From CAZNSX01 sp964575845 (lineage in GTDB: Bacteria > UBA8248 > CAZNSX01), in the NCBI GenBank assembly GCA_964575845.1, contig CAZNSX010000002.1:62001-126000 (forward strand): DNA of 64,000 bases. The letters are read 5' to 3'. The notes below the pieces were generated by a model that searched no databases, had not been told where the DNA came from, and was given only the letters and a program-made list of their open reading frames with translations. This document shows positions 49,679 to 58,871 of this stretch, one piece after another (the first letter of the stretch is position 1; each line of letters opens with the position of its first letter). A program made the position numbers and the translations under genes.

Positions 49679-50923
49679 ATGGCAAAGAGGATCTCGCGAC
49701 GTAACTTTCTCAAGGCTGCGGGGGCGCTGGGAGGGGCCGCGGCGGCGGTGGGGGGGGTTCCCGCCATCGTCAAAGACCTGGCATTTTCCAAAACCCCCAT
49801 CAAGATCGGCATGACGCTCCCTTTCTCTAAGGCTTACAAGACCTACGGAGACAGGGTATCGATGGGGGTGAAGTATGCGTTCGCGACCTCGAAGTGGGGC
49901 GAGAATGTGGAATTCATCCTGGAGGACACCCAGATAAAGCCTGCCGTCGCCAGGCGCAAGGCCGAGAAGCTCATCTTCAAGGACGGCGTTCACATGCTCG
50001 CGGGGCCGGTCGCGGGTCACACGGCAATGGCCGTCGGTCAGTATGCCAACCGGAAGGGCCACAGGCCTGTCCTGATGGCCTACGGCGGAAACATCAAGTT
50101 CGTGGGCGAGGGGTGCGGCCCTTACTCGTTCCTCGTGGGCCACAACACCTGGAACATGGCGGCTCCTGCGGCCCCGGTCTTCTACAACGAGGTCTCCAAG
50201 GTCGCGGCCCTAACCGGCGCCGAGTACTCCACGGGTCATGACATAACCACTAACTTCGCCGTCCCCTACAAGAAGCTGGGCGGCGAGATAATCGGCGGCG
50301 AAGGCGTTTTTGCGCCCATCGGCACGTCAGATTACTCCCCCTATCTCCTCAAGCTCCAGAAGCTTGACCCGCCGGCCATTTTCTTCGCCTACTACGCCCA
50401 GGACTGCGTCAACTTCATCAAACAGGCCGGGGAGATGGGCTTCCAGCGCAGGGGCGTCAAGTTTATGGGTGGACTGGGCAACTTCCTCCAGGTGCTCCTC
50501 CCCGCCATGGGCGATGCGGCCATAGGCGGCATGGACATCTTCCACTACACGCCCTGGCTGGAAAACGAGGCCAACCAGAAGTTTCTCGCCGGCTACAAGA
50601 AGTGGAACCCCGAGGGAATCATCGACACCTCGGTCGTTCTGGGCTACGACGTGGGCAGGTTCATGACCACCGCCCTTGAGGCGACGAATGGCGACACCGA
50701 CCCGAAGGCCCTCGTCTTGGCCTTGGAGAAGGCCAAGATAGCCAGCCCCCGCGGCGAGGTCTCCTTCGACGTCAGGCACGTGAGTATAATCCCGGTCTAT
50801 ATCCGGAAGGTCGTTAAGGAAGACGGGCAGCTCAAGGTAAAGGTGTGGAAAAACCTCGGGCGCATCGAGACCCCGGGCGACGCCGTTCCCGCTGCGGGCA
50901 AGTGCGTCATGAAGCGCCCCTAG
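49679..50923 (+). CDS. LIV/HAAT ABC transporter periplasmic binding protein (no. 3), Tat-type signal
   Basis: 414 residues, with GAGGAGGTG just before the ATG. MAKRISRRNFLKAAGALGGA is a Tat signal (SRRNFLK), cleaved near the start of KDLAFSK. The mature Peripla_BP_6 domain follows: TPIKIGMTLPFSKAYKTYGDRVSMGVKYAF and EFILEDTQIKPAVARRKAEKLIFKDGVHMLAG. It captures a ligand for the third LIV system. The gene lies downstream of the thiolase/CoA-ligase pair, suggesting that its ligand is activated by that ligase. Confidence 0.92.
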   Translation: MAKRISRRNFLKAAGALGGAAAAVGGVPAIVKDLAFSKTPIKIGMTLPFSKAYKTYGDRVSMGVKYAFATSKWGENVEFILEDTQIKPAVARRKAEKLIFKDGVHMLAGPVAGHTAMAVGQYANRKGHRPVLMAYGGNIKFVGEGCGPYSFLVGHNTWNMAAPAAPVFYNEVSKVAALTGAEYSTGHDITTNFAVPYKKLGGEIIGGEGVFAPIGTSDYSPYLLKLQKLDPPAIFFAYYAQDCVNFIKQAGEMGFQRRGVKFMGGLGNFLQVLLPAMGDAAIGGMDIFHYTPWLENEANQKFLAGYKKWNPEGIIDTSVVLGYDVGRFMTTALEATNGDTDPKALVLALEKAKIASPRGEVSFDVRHVSIIPVYIRKVVKEDGQLKVKVWKNLGRIETPGDAVPAAGKCVMKRP

Positions 50924-50989
50924 GGTGATTCCCTCAGAAGGGAGGAGGCCCGAAGTCGCGGAAGACGAGGTGAAGAAAGCGCGAAGCGG

Positions 50990-51928
50990 ATGAGCAGCTT
51001 CCTGCAGATACTTCCGGCTAATCTGCTCTACAGCCTAAGTACGGGGACAGCCCTGATACTCGTGGCATCGGGGCTGTCCCTTATCTTTGGCATGATGGGG
51101 GTGGTGAACTTCGCGCACGGGACTGTCTTCATGTTGGGCGCATATGTCGGCTTCACCGTCACGAGGGTGACGGGTAACTTCTGGCTGGCCCTTGTGGCGG
51201 CTCCCTGCTTCCTCTTCATCATCGGGTTCCTCATGGAGCGATTTACCATCCGTCCCCTCTATGGCCATGACATCCTGCTCCAGCTGCTTCTCACCTTCGG
51301 GTTCTCCCTTGTCATCGCGAAGGCCATTGAGCTCATCTGGGGCGCGGACCCTCTGCCCGACTTCACGCCCACCCTGCTGAAGGGCGGAGTGAAGATATTC
51401 GGGGTTGATTTCCCTTACGTGAGGTTATTCGGGCTGGCGTTATCCACCTCGATAATTGTCGGCATATGGCTTTTTCTCACGCGGACCAAATTCGGCCTCA
51501 TCATGCGTGCGGCCATCCATAACACCGAGATGGTGGACGCGTTCGGCATCAACATTTCCAAGATCTTCACCCTGACCTTTGCCGCGGGAAGCGCCCTGGC
51601 CGGACTCGCCGGAGTGATAATGGGCATTATGGAAAGCGCGGGCCCCGAGATGGACATCCAGAAGATCATCATAGCGTTCGTCATCGTGGTCATCGGGGGT
51701 CTCGGCTCTTTCAGGGGGGTGGTAGTGGTAGGCATCCTCCTGGCCCTGGTTGAGGTCTTCGGCGTCCAGCTTTCCTCCGACCTCGGCATCGATCGGGGAA
51801 TAATTTATCTGGTTCATTCGACCGGAATCCCCCTGCAGGACAACTTCAGCGTCGCGCCATATCTCAAGTACATGGCGATGGCAGCCATCCTCCTCGTCAA
51901 GCCCGAGGGCCTCTTCAAAGAGGTATAA
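50990..51928 (+). CDS. livH: LIV/HAAT ABC transporter permease, LivH type (no. 3)
   Basis: 312 residues, about eight spans. LivH signatures: GLSLIFGMMGVVNFAHGTVFMLGAYVGF near residue 30, FGLIMRAAIHNTEMVDAFGINISK as coupling loop, and FVIVVIGGLGSFRGVVVVGILLALVEVFG. It has a weak ribosome binding site. With LivM it forms the channel in the inner membrane. Only three bases separate its stop from the livM start. Confidence 0.93.
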   Translation: MSSFLQILPANLLYSLSTGTALILVASGLSLIFGMMGVVNFAHGTVFMLGAYVGFTVTRVTGNFWLALVAAPCFLFIIGFLMERFTIRPLYGHDILLQLLLTFGFSLVIAKAIELIWGADPLPDFTPTLLKGGVKIFGVDFPYVRLFGLALSTSIIVGIWLFLTRTKFGLIMRAAIHNTEMVDAFGINISKIFTLTFAAGSALAGLAGVIMGIMESAGPEMDIQKIIIAFVIVVIGGLGSFRGVVVVGILLALVEVFGVQLSSDLGIDRGIIYLVHSTGIPLQDNFSVAPYLKYMAMAAILLVKPEGLFKEV

Positions 51929-51931
51929 ATT

Positions 51932-52975
51932 ATGGCGGTGGGAGTTAGCAGCCCGAGCTTTCTGGAGGCGGAGGAGAGGAGGGGCTTGCTTTCCAGGCAC
52001 TACCTGGTGCTCGTCGCGGTCGCCCTCTTCCTGATTCCGCTGGGAATGGGCAGGCTCTACAATGTGTATAATCTCTCCCTCTTTTTCGAGATATTCGCCT
52101 ACGGAATAATCCTCATCGGCTACGACATACTCGCAGGCTACAGCGGGCAAATCTCCTTCGGCCACGCCCTTCTCTTCGGTCTGGGAGGATACACGACCGG
52201 CATAATGCTGAAGTTCCAAGGCTGGTCGCTCGTGGAGGCCATGCTGGCGAGCCTGGCGGTCTCGCTCGTTTCGGGGTTCATAGTCGGATTCCTGGCCACG
52301 AGGACCAGGGGAATCTACTTCGCCTTCATCACCCTGGCCTTCGCGCAGCCCCTTTACGATTTCACCAAGACTTACTACCCGGTCGGTGGGGATGACGGGC
52401 TCCAGGACATCCCGATGCCGTGGGTCGGCGTGGGGCCGCTGAGAGTCGTACGGATAGATGATTTCGTGAGCACTTACTACCTCGCCCTGGTGCTCTTGAT
52501 AATTTGCTTTTTGGTGGCAAGGCGAATCGTGAAATCTCCCTTCGGGAAAGTGCTGGAGGCGATACGCGAGAACGAGGAAAGAGCTGAATTTCTCGGCTTC
52601 AATGTCAAGAATTGCAAGTGGAAGGCCTTCATCATCTCCTCGATGTTCACAGGCCTGGGTGGTGCCCTCTGGGTGAGCGGCAAGACCTTCATCTCTCCTG
52701 ACGGAGCTTTCCACTGGTCTCTCTCGGGGCAGATCGTCGTTATGTGTTTGCTGGGCGGTAAGGGCACCCTCGTCGGCCCCATACTCGGCGGGGCCGCCTA
52801 CGTGTTCCTCGATTCGCGGCTGAGCACCTTCATGCCTGGCTCCTGGCAGATCGTGTTCGGGGGGATCTTCATCATCTTCATCCTCTTCTTCCCCGGTGGG
52901 CTTTACGGGTTGATAAGAAGGTTGACCCGACTCATTCGGCGAGGCACGGGAGGAGCGAATGCTTCTTCGTTGTGA
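51932..52975 (+). CDS. livM: LIV/HAAT ABC transporter permease, LivM type (no. 3)
   Basis: 347 residues. The LivM signature is YDILAGYSGQISFGHALLFGLGGYTTGIMLKF and the coupling loop is GKVLEAIRENEERAEFLGFNVKNCKWKAFIISSMFTGLGGALWV. The C-terminus LYGLIRRLTRL is typical. The last residues overlap the ATPase gene start by 17 bases, giving translational coupling. It pairs with LivH no. 3. Confidence 0.93.
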   Translation: MAVGVSSPSFLEAEERRGLLSRHYLVLVAVALFLIPLGMGRLYNVYNLSLFFEIFAYGIILIGYDILAGYSGQISFGHALLFGLGGYTTGIMLKFQGWSLVEAMLASLAVSLVSGFIVGFLATRTRGIYFAFITLAFAQPLYDFTKTYYPVGGDDGLQDIPMPWVGVGPLRVVRIDDFVSTYYLALVLLIICFLVARRIVKSPFGKVLEAIRENEERAEFLGFNVKNCKWKAFIISSMFTGLGGALWVSGKTFISPDGAFHWSLSGQIVVMCLLGGKGTLVGPILGGAAYVFLDSRLSTFMPGSWQIVFGGIFIIFILFFPGGLYGLIRRLTRLIRRGTGGANASSL

Positions 52976-53696
52976 AAACCTTTCAAAGGATTTCGGTGCG
53001 CTCAGGGCCATCAACCACCTTAGCCTGAGCGTGAAGGAGGGAGAGGTAAAGTCCGTGATCGGCCCCAACGGCGCGGGGAAGACGACTCTCTTCAATATGA
53101 TCACCGGGCGCTTCCGGCCCACTGAGGGGAGGGTGTTCTTCAACGGAGCTGACATAACCGGCCTCAAGCCGGAGCAGATCTCCAACAAGGGCCTAGCACG
53201 CTCCTTTCAGATCACGAATTTCTTCCCGGCCTTGACTGTATGGGAAAACATGCGACTTGCGGTCCAGGCCCGGCATCCAAGGCGTACCTCCTACCTCACG
53301 GTGGCGGCGGGCATTGGCGAGGTGAACGACCGAACGGAAGCACTCCTGCGAAAGATCAATCTGCTCGAATCCAAAGATAAGTTTGCCAAGAACCTCTCAC
53401 ACGGTGACCAGCGGCACCTCGAGATAGGGCTCGCCCTGGGATTGGCTCCGAGGCTTCTGCTCCTGGACGAGCCCACCTCCGGGATGAGCATAGGCGAGAC
53501 CAGGGCCACTATGGACCTGATACAGGAGATCTCACAGGAGCTGACGATCCTGCTCATCGAGCATGACATGGATGTGGTGATGACCGTGTCAGAAAGCGTG
53601 CTCGTGATACACTACGGCGAGAGGATCGCGGAGGGGACCCCGGAGGAGGTGGCCGCCGACCCGAAGGTACAGGAAGTTTATTTGGGTGGCCTATGA
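52959..53696 (+). CDS. livG: LIV/HAAT ABC transporter ATPase, LivG type (no. 3)
   Basis: 245 residues. Walker A GPNGAGKTT, LivG insert LARSFQITNFFPALTVWENMRLAVQ, signature LSHGDQRHLEIGLALG and Walker B LLLLDEPTSGMSIGE, with LIEHDMDVVM as the switch His. The N-terminus overlaps livM, and the last bases overlap livF as ATGA. It energises the third transporter from the cytoplasmic side. Confidence 0.92.
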   Translation: MLLRCENLSKDFGALRAINHLSLSVKEGEVKSVIGPNGAGKTTLFNMITGRFRPTEGRVFFNGADITGLKPEQISNKGLARSFQITNFFPALTVWENMRLAVQARHPRRTSYLTVAAGIGEVNDRTEALLRKINLLESKDKFAKNLSHGDQRHLEIGLALGLAPRLLLLDEPTSGMSIGETRATMDLIQEISQELTILLIEHDMDVVMTVSESVLVIHYGERIAEGTPEEVAADPKVQEVYLGGL

Positions 53697-54406
53697 GCAT
53701 TCTGGAACTTTCCGACGTCCACACATATTACGGGGATAGCCACGTTCTGCACGGCGTCAGCTTCCAGGTGGGGGAGCGGGAGGTCGTCTCCCTTTTGGGC
53801 CGGAACGGCTCGGGAAAGACGACCACGCTGCGAACGATAATGGGCCTTACACCTCCCGGGTCGGGAAGCATTCGTTTCAGGGGCGAGGAGATGGCTGGCC
53901 GACGCCCCCATGCCATCTTCAGGTGCGGGATCAGACTTGTCCCGCAGGGGAGGGGGATCTTTCCCAGCCTGACCGTTGAGGAAAACCTGAGGCTTGCTAT
54001 GACCATGGCCACGGTGGAGGACGAGGAAGAAGCCCTGGAACAGGTTTACCAGCGCTTCCCGATCTTCAAAGAAAGGCGCAGGCAGAAGGGGAGGACCCTC
54101 AGCGGGGGGCAGCTGCAGATGCTGGCCATAGCAAGGGCCATTGTGGGTGAGACGGGTCTCATTCTGATGGATGAGCCCAGCGAGGGCCTCGCCCCGCTGA
54201 TAGTGAGGGAGATCCTCGGCTTAGTGGTCGAGCTTAAGGAGAAAGGGGCTACCATTCTGCTGGCCGAGCAGAATCTCAAGCTCGCGATGGCTGCCGCTGA
54301 CCGGCACTACATAATTGAAAAGGGTGTGGTGAAATTCGAGGGCACCACAGCCGACCTCGAAGAGAAGGAGGAGGTCATCCGGGCTTATCTGGGAGTGTAC
54401 AAATAG
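53693..54406 (+). CDS. livF: LIV/HAAT ABC transporter ATPase, LivF type (no. 3)
   Basis: 237 residues. Walker A GRNGSGKTTTL, the LivF-type segment LVPQGRGIFPSLTVEENLRLAM, signature LSGGQLQMLAIARAIV, Walker B LILMDEPSEGLAP and LLAEQNLKLAMA as the switch Gln. It completes the third LIV transporter. It overlaps livG by four bases. A 450-base gap with no clear gene follows. Confidence 0.92.
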   Translation: MSILELSDVHTYYGDSHVLHGVSFQVGEREVVSLLGRNGSGKTTTLRTIMGLTPPGSGSIRFRGEEMAGRRPHAIFRCGIRLVPQGRGIFPSLTVEENLRLAMTMATVEDEEEALEQVYQRFPIFKERRRQKGRTLSGGQLQMLAIARAIVGETGLILMDEPSEGLAPLIVREILGLVVELKEKGATILLAEQNLKLAMAAADRHYIIEKGVVKFEGTTADLEEKEEVIRAYLGVYK

Positions 54407-54860
54407 ACACTCCCACGCCAGCGGGTGATCCCGATAGATGAGCGGGTGATGATCATCGAAGACGAGGGGAATATCGAGCACGCCCGTCTGGCCCCGGGAC
54501 TTTAACCCCATTCATGGTCTTTACCCCGAGACTCAGAAAGTTCCCCTCTTCACCCCCGTCCGCGGCAGATAGGGCCTTCGCCGGGCAGTACTCATCGGCC
54601 GCACTGGCCGGGCGGTCCCGCCTCTGAGGCATCGTCGGGGTTCACTTCGGCCGCTGGGGCGGCGGCCCCGCATTCATGCTTTAAGAGGCCGAAGGGCCGG
54701 TTTTTTTCTAGGACAGGACATGCTATATTTCTGTTCGGCTATTTCGAGAATAATCGGTGAGGATAAGCTGGGCACAGAAGACATTTGAGGAGAGCTCAGA
54801 GGGTATTGGAATAATCCCGATTCAAAGGACCTTTTCACGAGCATCTGAGGAGACCCGGGC
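54407..54860. other. Intergenic region with a T-run hairpin and a possible ferredoxin-like remnant
   Basis: No intact gene. On the minus strand around 54453-54610 a frame reads DEYCPAKALSAADGG; a shift just upstream allows QCGR, the spacing of a ferredoxin CxxC-x3-CP end, so a decayed ferredoxin gene is possible but unproven. On the plus strand GGCC-GAAG-GGCC (54687-54698) is followed by seven T at 54701-54707, a weak terminator shape. Confidence 0.25.
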
Positions 54861-54938
54861 ATGACGTATGGAACGATGGAGCGGGATGGTGAGGTGAGGG
54901 TTGATTATGAGCGCCTGAGGCGGGAGCGCCTCTCTTGA
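54861..54938 (+). other. In-frame upstream segment cut off from the M24 gene by a TGA
   Basis: ATG at 54861, with GAGGAG upstream, opens MTYGTMERDGEVRVDYERLRRERLS, then TGA at 54936-54938. The same frame continues as AKAALEKSGMGAFLCF, the normal N-terminal run of M24-type proteins (RLRRERLxxAKAALEKSG). A point change from an Arg codon (CGA) to TGA, or a sequencing error, would explain it. Without read-through the protein must restart at 54966. Confidence 0.6.
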
Positions 54939-54965
54939 GCCAAGGCTGCGCTTGAGAAGTCGGGC

Positions 54966-56075
54966 ATGGGCGCCTTCTTATGCTTTGACAACAACAACAT
55001 CCGCTATATCACGAGCACGAGGCTCGGGCCGTGGACCGATGACAAGATGTGCCGCTTCTCTATCCTGCCCCTCGGGGGCGAACCCTACCTCTTCGAGGTT
55101 GGAAGCGCCGCACGGGTGAAGGAGCAGCTATGTCCCTGGCTGAAGGGGAGGGTGCACCCTTCGGTCACCTGGATGCGGGGAGTGGTCCCCTCGGAAGTGG
55201 GCGCCGTGGAGCAGTTCATGAAAATACTCAAAGAGGTGCTGGGAGGCCACCGCGCGCTCGATAAGCCCCTTGGGATGGACATCGCGGATGTTCCTCTCTA
55301 CAAGGCCATAACCGGGGCCGGAATCCAGGTGGAGGACTGCCAGGAACCTCTTCTCGATGCAAGGATGGTCAAGACGAGGGACGAAGTAGAGCTCCTGAAG
55401 CTCTCGGCTGCCATGGTGGATGCCGCCTATGACGGCGTCGTCAGGTTCATAAGGCCGGGCGTCAGGGAGAACGAGATAGTCGCCCTCATCAACGACACCC
55501 TCTACGGCATGGGGGCCGATGAGGTGGAGAACGTTAATTGCGTCACGGGAGACCGCACGAACCCCCACCCCCACGATTTCTCAGACCGCATGATAAGGCC
55601 CGGAGACCTCATCTTCATAGACATACTCAACGTATTCAACGGCTACCGCACCTGCTACTACAGAACCTTCATGTGCGGTGAGCCGACGGCCGAGCAGAAG
55701 CGCATCTACAAGATGACCTATGACTGGCTCTATGACTCCATAGGCGTTGTCAGAGCCGGCGCCACGACGGGTGCCATCGCAGCCAAATGGCCGAGCGCCC
55801 AGGAGCTTGGCTACAGGGATGAGCGGGCCGCGCTCTTCCTTCAGTTCGGGCACGGCATAGGGATGAGCATCTGGGAAAAGCCTGTGGTGAGCCGCCTCTT
55901 CTCCCTGGATAATCCGTTCCCGCTGGAGGAGAACATGGTCTTTGCGCTTGAGACCTGGGGAGGCTCCCCCGACGGCTCTTTCGCCGCACGCATAGAAGAG
56001 GAGATCTGGGTAAAGGAAGACGGCTGCGAGGTGCTCACCAAGTACCCCTGCCATGAGCTTGTCGTCTGCGGCTGA
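54966..56075 (+). CDS. M24-fold (creatinase/Xaa-Pro peptidase-like) protein, N-terminally interrupted
   Basis: 369 residues from the ATG at 54966, after an in-frame TGA at 54936. The creatinase-N domain is GAFLCFDNNNIRYITSTRLGPW. The pita-bread domain has metal ligands in FIDILNVFNGYRTCYYRTF (first Asp present, second position Tyr or Cys instead of Asp), His in FLQFGHGIGMSIWEKP, Glu in VFALETWGG and Glu in IEEEIWVKEDG. Four of five ligands are present, so metal binding and peptidase activity are doubtful; a creatinase-like or other amidohydrolase role is possible. It may be a recent pseudogene. A ligand for the adjacent LIV transporter could be its substrate. Confidence 0.7.
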   Translation: MGAFLCFDNNNIRYITSTRLGPWTDDKMCRFSILPLGGEPYLFEVGSAARVKEQLCPWLKGRVHPSVTWMRGVVPSEVGAVEQFMKILKEVLGGHRALDKPLGMDIADVPLYKAITGAGIQVEDCQEPLLDARMVKTRDEVELLKLSAAMVDAAYDGVVRFIRPGVRENEIVALINDTLYGMGADEVENVNCVTGDRTNPHPHDFSDRMIRPGDLIFIDILNVFNGYRTCYYRTFMCGEPTAEQKRIYKMTYDWLYDSIGVVRAGATTGAIAAKWPSAQELGYRDERAALFLQFGHGIGMSIWEKPVVSRLFSLDNPFPLEENMVFALETWGGSPDGSFAARIEEEIWVKEDGCEVLTKYPCHELVVCG

Positions 56076-56987
56076 GGGGTTCCTGCAGCATCTGGCATAA
56101 GAAGGGGTCGTCATCGGTGAGGGAGAACGCGGCATTGAGCTCATCCATAGCACGGTCCCCCAGGGGTGCCGAAGGGCGGGAACAAGCGGGTTATGGGCTC
56201 ACCGACAAGGGCTTTCCGTCCCCACCACGAGAGCGACCTTCTAGGCCATAACAGAAGCTCGTCAGAGATTCGAGCAAGGCGGAAAAAGTAAAAAGCTACA
56301 AACAATAAAGGAATATACTTACTAGTTTGGCAGCCTATCTCAAATACCTCAGTTTGTCAACATCTCCTTCCAAATCTTCCGCAAAAGGCATAGCCCTGGA
56401 GAAGCAGCTTTCTGAATTCAATACGATATGGAATCCCTTCGAGTTTGATAGAGCTAGCTATTAGCAGCCCTCCTGGAGGTCAGCGTAAAGACTGAAGGTT
56501 GTTGATGAGAAACCCAGCGATCAAGGCTGGCTGGCGGCTGCTTTCAAAAGGTTTTCGGAAGAGATCTTAGTGGAAAGCAGGGTCTTCCCGAGGTCTCAAA
56601 ATACAGACCAGTCACCATAGCCCCGCGCCTCGTGCACTTTTTCTTGAGAGAAAGGCAAGCAGAGCCTTGGTCCTTGGTTCCACCAGAATTGAGAAGCCGG
56701 CATCTTTCCGCCACGCTTGTTCTTGACAGGCTGACCTGAAAAGAATAGGATTTCTTTGCGATACGGCTGCAAGCTCTCTAAGGGTTTCCCTTGACCTCAA
56801 ACTGGCGATAGCTTTCTTTCTTGGACGCATGACCGAGGAGAAAGTTCGCTAATCTCTCATCCTGGCTCGGACGTATATAAGCCAGCTCGTCTCTCACCCC
56901 ATCAAAGAAGATAGCTAGGCGCTCTTGAACTTCTGAATGAGGGCTCGAAATACTGAAATTGAGCAGCGCTTGAAGGGAGGAGTTGCC
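56076..56987. other. Long gene-free, AT-richer region
   Basis: About 910 bases between the M24 gene and the next acyl-CoA dehydrogenase. It is clearly more AT-rich than the genes. Short ORFs exist on both strands (for example 56612-56830 minus) but none has a good ribosome binding site or known motif. I see no RNA gene, no terminal inverted repeats and no transposase fragment. The promoter of the acyl-CoA dehydrogenase must lie at its right edge. Confidence 0.6.
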
Positions 56988-58187
56988 ATGGTGGAATTTG
57001 TCCTTAGCGATGAGCAGGTGGCACTTCAGAGGCTTGCCAGAGACTTCGTAAAGAGAGAGCTGAAGCCTGTGGTAATGGAGCGTGAGAAAATTCAGGACCC
57101 GAAGGAGCGGATGCCCTGGGACCTCGTGGAGAAAGCCTCGAAACTCGGCCTCAGGACCCTTCCATACCCGACAGAATATGGAGGCGGCGGCCAGGATGTG
57201 CTGACACTTTGTCTTGTGGCCGAGGAGCTGGCCGTGGGTGATTTGGGGTTTTCGGTCATCTTGGACCAGACCTGGAAGCTGGCCCATATTCTCTCTCACG
57301 GTACCACAAAAGAGCAGCGGGACAGGTTTCTCCCCAAGCTCTGCAGCGACCATAGGTTTTTAACGGCCATCTGCCTCACCGAGTCCGGCTGTGGTTCGGA
57401 CCATCAGGGGCTCTGGGATGATCCCGGCATAGCCCTCAACACGACGGCGAAACTGAAGGGGAATGAGTATGTGATAAACGGTAGCAAAATGTTCATCTCA
57501 AACGGCGGCGTTGCCAGGCTTTACGTTCTGGCCGCGCGTCTCGACCTGACGAAAAAGCTCACAGAGACTCTGACCGGCTTTCTGGTTCCAGCCGATACTC
57601 CAGGTTTCACAGCGGGTCAGTTCCACAGAAAGATAGGCCAGCGGTTGGTCATGAACGCGGAGCTCTTCTTCGACAACATGAGGGTTCCCAAGGAGAACTT
57701 ACTCCTGGGCGAGGGCAGGATGATGGAAATCCGGGGGCGCCTTATGGCCTGCGGCAAGCCCGAAGCGGCTGCTACCACTCTGGGTGTGGGGAGGGCGGCG
57801 TTTGAAGATGCGTTGGAGTATTCTCGGGAAAGGGTCCAGGGCGGAAAACCCCTCATAGAGCATCAGACCATAAGCTATATGCTTGCGGATATGGCCATAA
57901 AAATCAGCGCCGCCCGAAACATGATATGGAAAAGCGGCTGGGCCGTGGATAACATGGATCCCTACGACCCGAAGCTGGGCTGGATGTGCAAAATATTCGC
58001 CTCAGAGGTTTCTTTCGATGTTTGCCGGAGGGCCATGGAGGTCTTTGGCGGCTCGGGGATAATGGAGGACTTCCCCATGGAGAAATATCTCAGAGATTCC
58101 GCCACCTTTCTGCACTCCGACGGTACAAACCAGGTGCTGCGCCACAGGGTCACCCTCTCGCTCAAGGGCGCCCCCATGATTCCCTGA
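56988..58187 (+). CDS. Acyl-CoA dehydrogenase-family flavoprotein (C)
   Basis: 399 residues from the ATG at 56988, with GGGAGGAG upstream; a start at 56937 is less likely. The family layout is clear: FVLSDEQVALQRLARDFVKRELKP, CLTESGCGSDHQG, INGSKMFISNGG, FLVPADTPGFTAGQ, and RERVQGGKPLIEHQTISYMLADMA. The C-terminal catalytic region reads FLHSDGTNQVLRH, with Asp-Gly-Thr where most homologues have Glu-Gly-Thr. It is alone on the plus strand; a convergent run of related genes lies on the other strand. Confidence 0.88.
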   Translation: MVEFVLSDEQVALQRLARDFVKRELKPVVMEREKIQDPKERMPWDLVEKASKLGLRTLPYPTEYGGGGQDVLTLCLVAEELAVGDLGFSVILDQTWKLAHILSHGTTKEQRDRFLPKLCSDHRFLTAICLTESGCGSDHQGLWDDPGIALNTTAKLKGNEYVINGSKMFISNGGVARLYVLAARLDLTKKLTETLTGFLVPADTPGFTAGQFHRKIGQRLVMNAELFFDNMRVPKENLLLGEGRMMEIRGRLMACGKPEAAATTLGVGRAAFEDALEYSRERVQGGKPLIEHQTISYMLADMAIKISAARNMIWKSGWAVDNMDPYDPKLGWMCKIFASEVSFDVCRRAMEVFGGSGIMEDFPMEKYLRDSATFLHSDGTNQVLRHRVTLSLKGAPMIP

Positions 58188-58312
58188 CGGAAGTCCGCCG
58201 GTCCACGTCCTCGAGCCGCACGAGGCGTCTCGTCCTTGTGGGAAGGCCGTGCCCCGGGCGCACCGAACCTGCTCCGCCATTGGATGTTGTTATTGACGCC
58301 ACGGATAAAATC

Positions 58313-58858
58313 TCAGGGGCACAACGCTCTTATTTGTGCGTGATGCCTCAGCTCATGGTATCCGATGAAACGGATACGCTCGTAAAGGGAAAGCTTGCCC
58401 AGCACAGGGTGCTGGAAGGAAAGGCGGTCCATATCCACATCTTTGAACTCGGCGAGGAGACCGGCGGTCTCCCCGGGGAGCGATCGCAGGGGGGAGAGAA
58501 GCTCATTGAAATCCAGCCCATGGGTCGGGATGAGAGCTTCGGGTGCCTTTACCGGAGGTATTTTGGAGAGGTCAGCGATACTTTCGAAGAAATCAGGCCC
58601 TCTTTCGGGAAGCCCGGAGGGCTCCAACGCGATTTTGCCTTCGGCGTGCTCGCGCAGTATCGCAAGCACTTGCCCTCGCATAAACTCCTCTGCGAGGACC
58701 AGGTGATGGGCCACCTCGCCCAATGACCACCCGCCCCCTTCGGGACGTCGCGCCGCCTCTTCGGATGTTATCCCCTCAAGCAAGCGAAGGGTTTTCTCGC
58801 GGATTCCTCTGATCTCCGCGAGAATCTCATCCAGCTTCTGTGCCCGTTCGGCTCTCAT
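58313..58858 (-). CDS. DinB-fold (DinB_2/DUF664-like) protein
   Basis: 181 residues, a four-helix-bundle protein of the DinB superfamily (unrelated to DNA polymerase IV). The likely metal ligands are a His pair in WSLGEVAHHLVLAEEF and the HxxxHH region in GYHELRHHAQIRAL. Members include damage-inducible DinB of Bacillus and thiol transferases such as mycothiol S-transferase; the exact role is unknown. It starts 14 bases after the M24-fold gene upstream on the minus strand, in the same transcript. Confidence 0.82.
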   Translation of the reverse strand: MRAERAQKLDEILAEIRGIREKTLRLLEGITSEEAARRPEGGGWSLGEVAHHLVLAEEFMRGQVLAILREHAEGKIALEPSGLPERGPDFFESIADLSKIPPVKAPEALIPTHGLDFNELLSPLRSLPGETAGLLAEFKDVDMDRLSFQHPVLGKLSLYERIRFIGYHELRHHAQIRALCP

Positions 58859-58871
58859 TCGGCAATCCCCC

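Noticed and set aside
51440..53188. Long minus-strand ORF (582 codons) opposite LivH/LivM/LivG no. 3
   Set aside because: It crosses three real genes, is rich in Glu/His/Arg and carries no domain; it is a shadow of the transporter genes.
54936..54938. Selenocysteine at the in-frame TGA of the M24 gene
   Set aside because: The position falls in a charged helix where relatives have Arg or Ala, and no SECIS-like hairpin directly after the TGA was seen. A nonsense change or error is simpler.
58313..58858. Taking the DinB-fold protein for a DNA polymerase
   Set aside because: It has the four-helix DinB_2 pattern and His ligands, no polymerase motifs. The polymerase is at 689.
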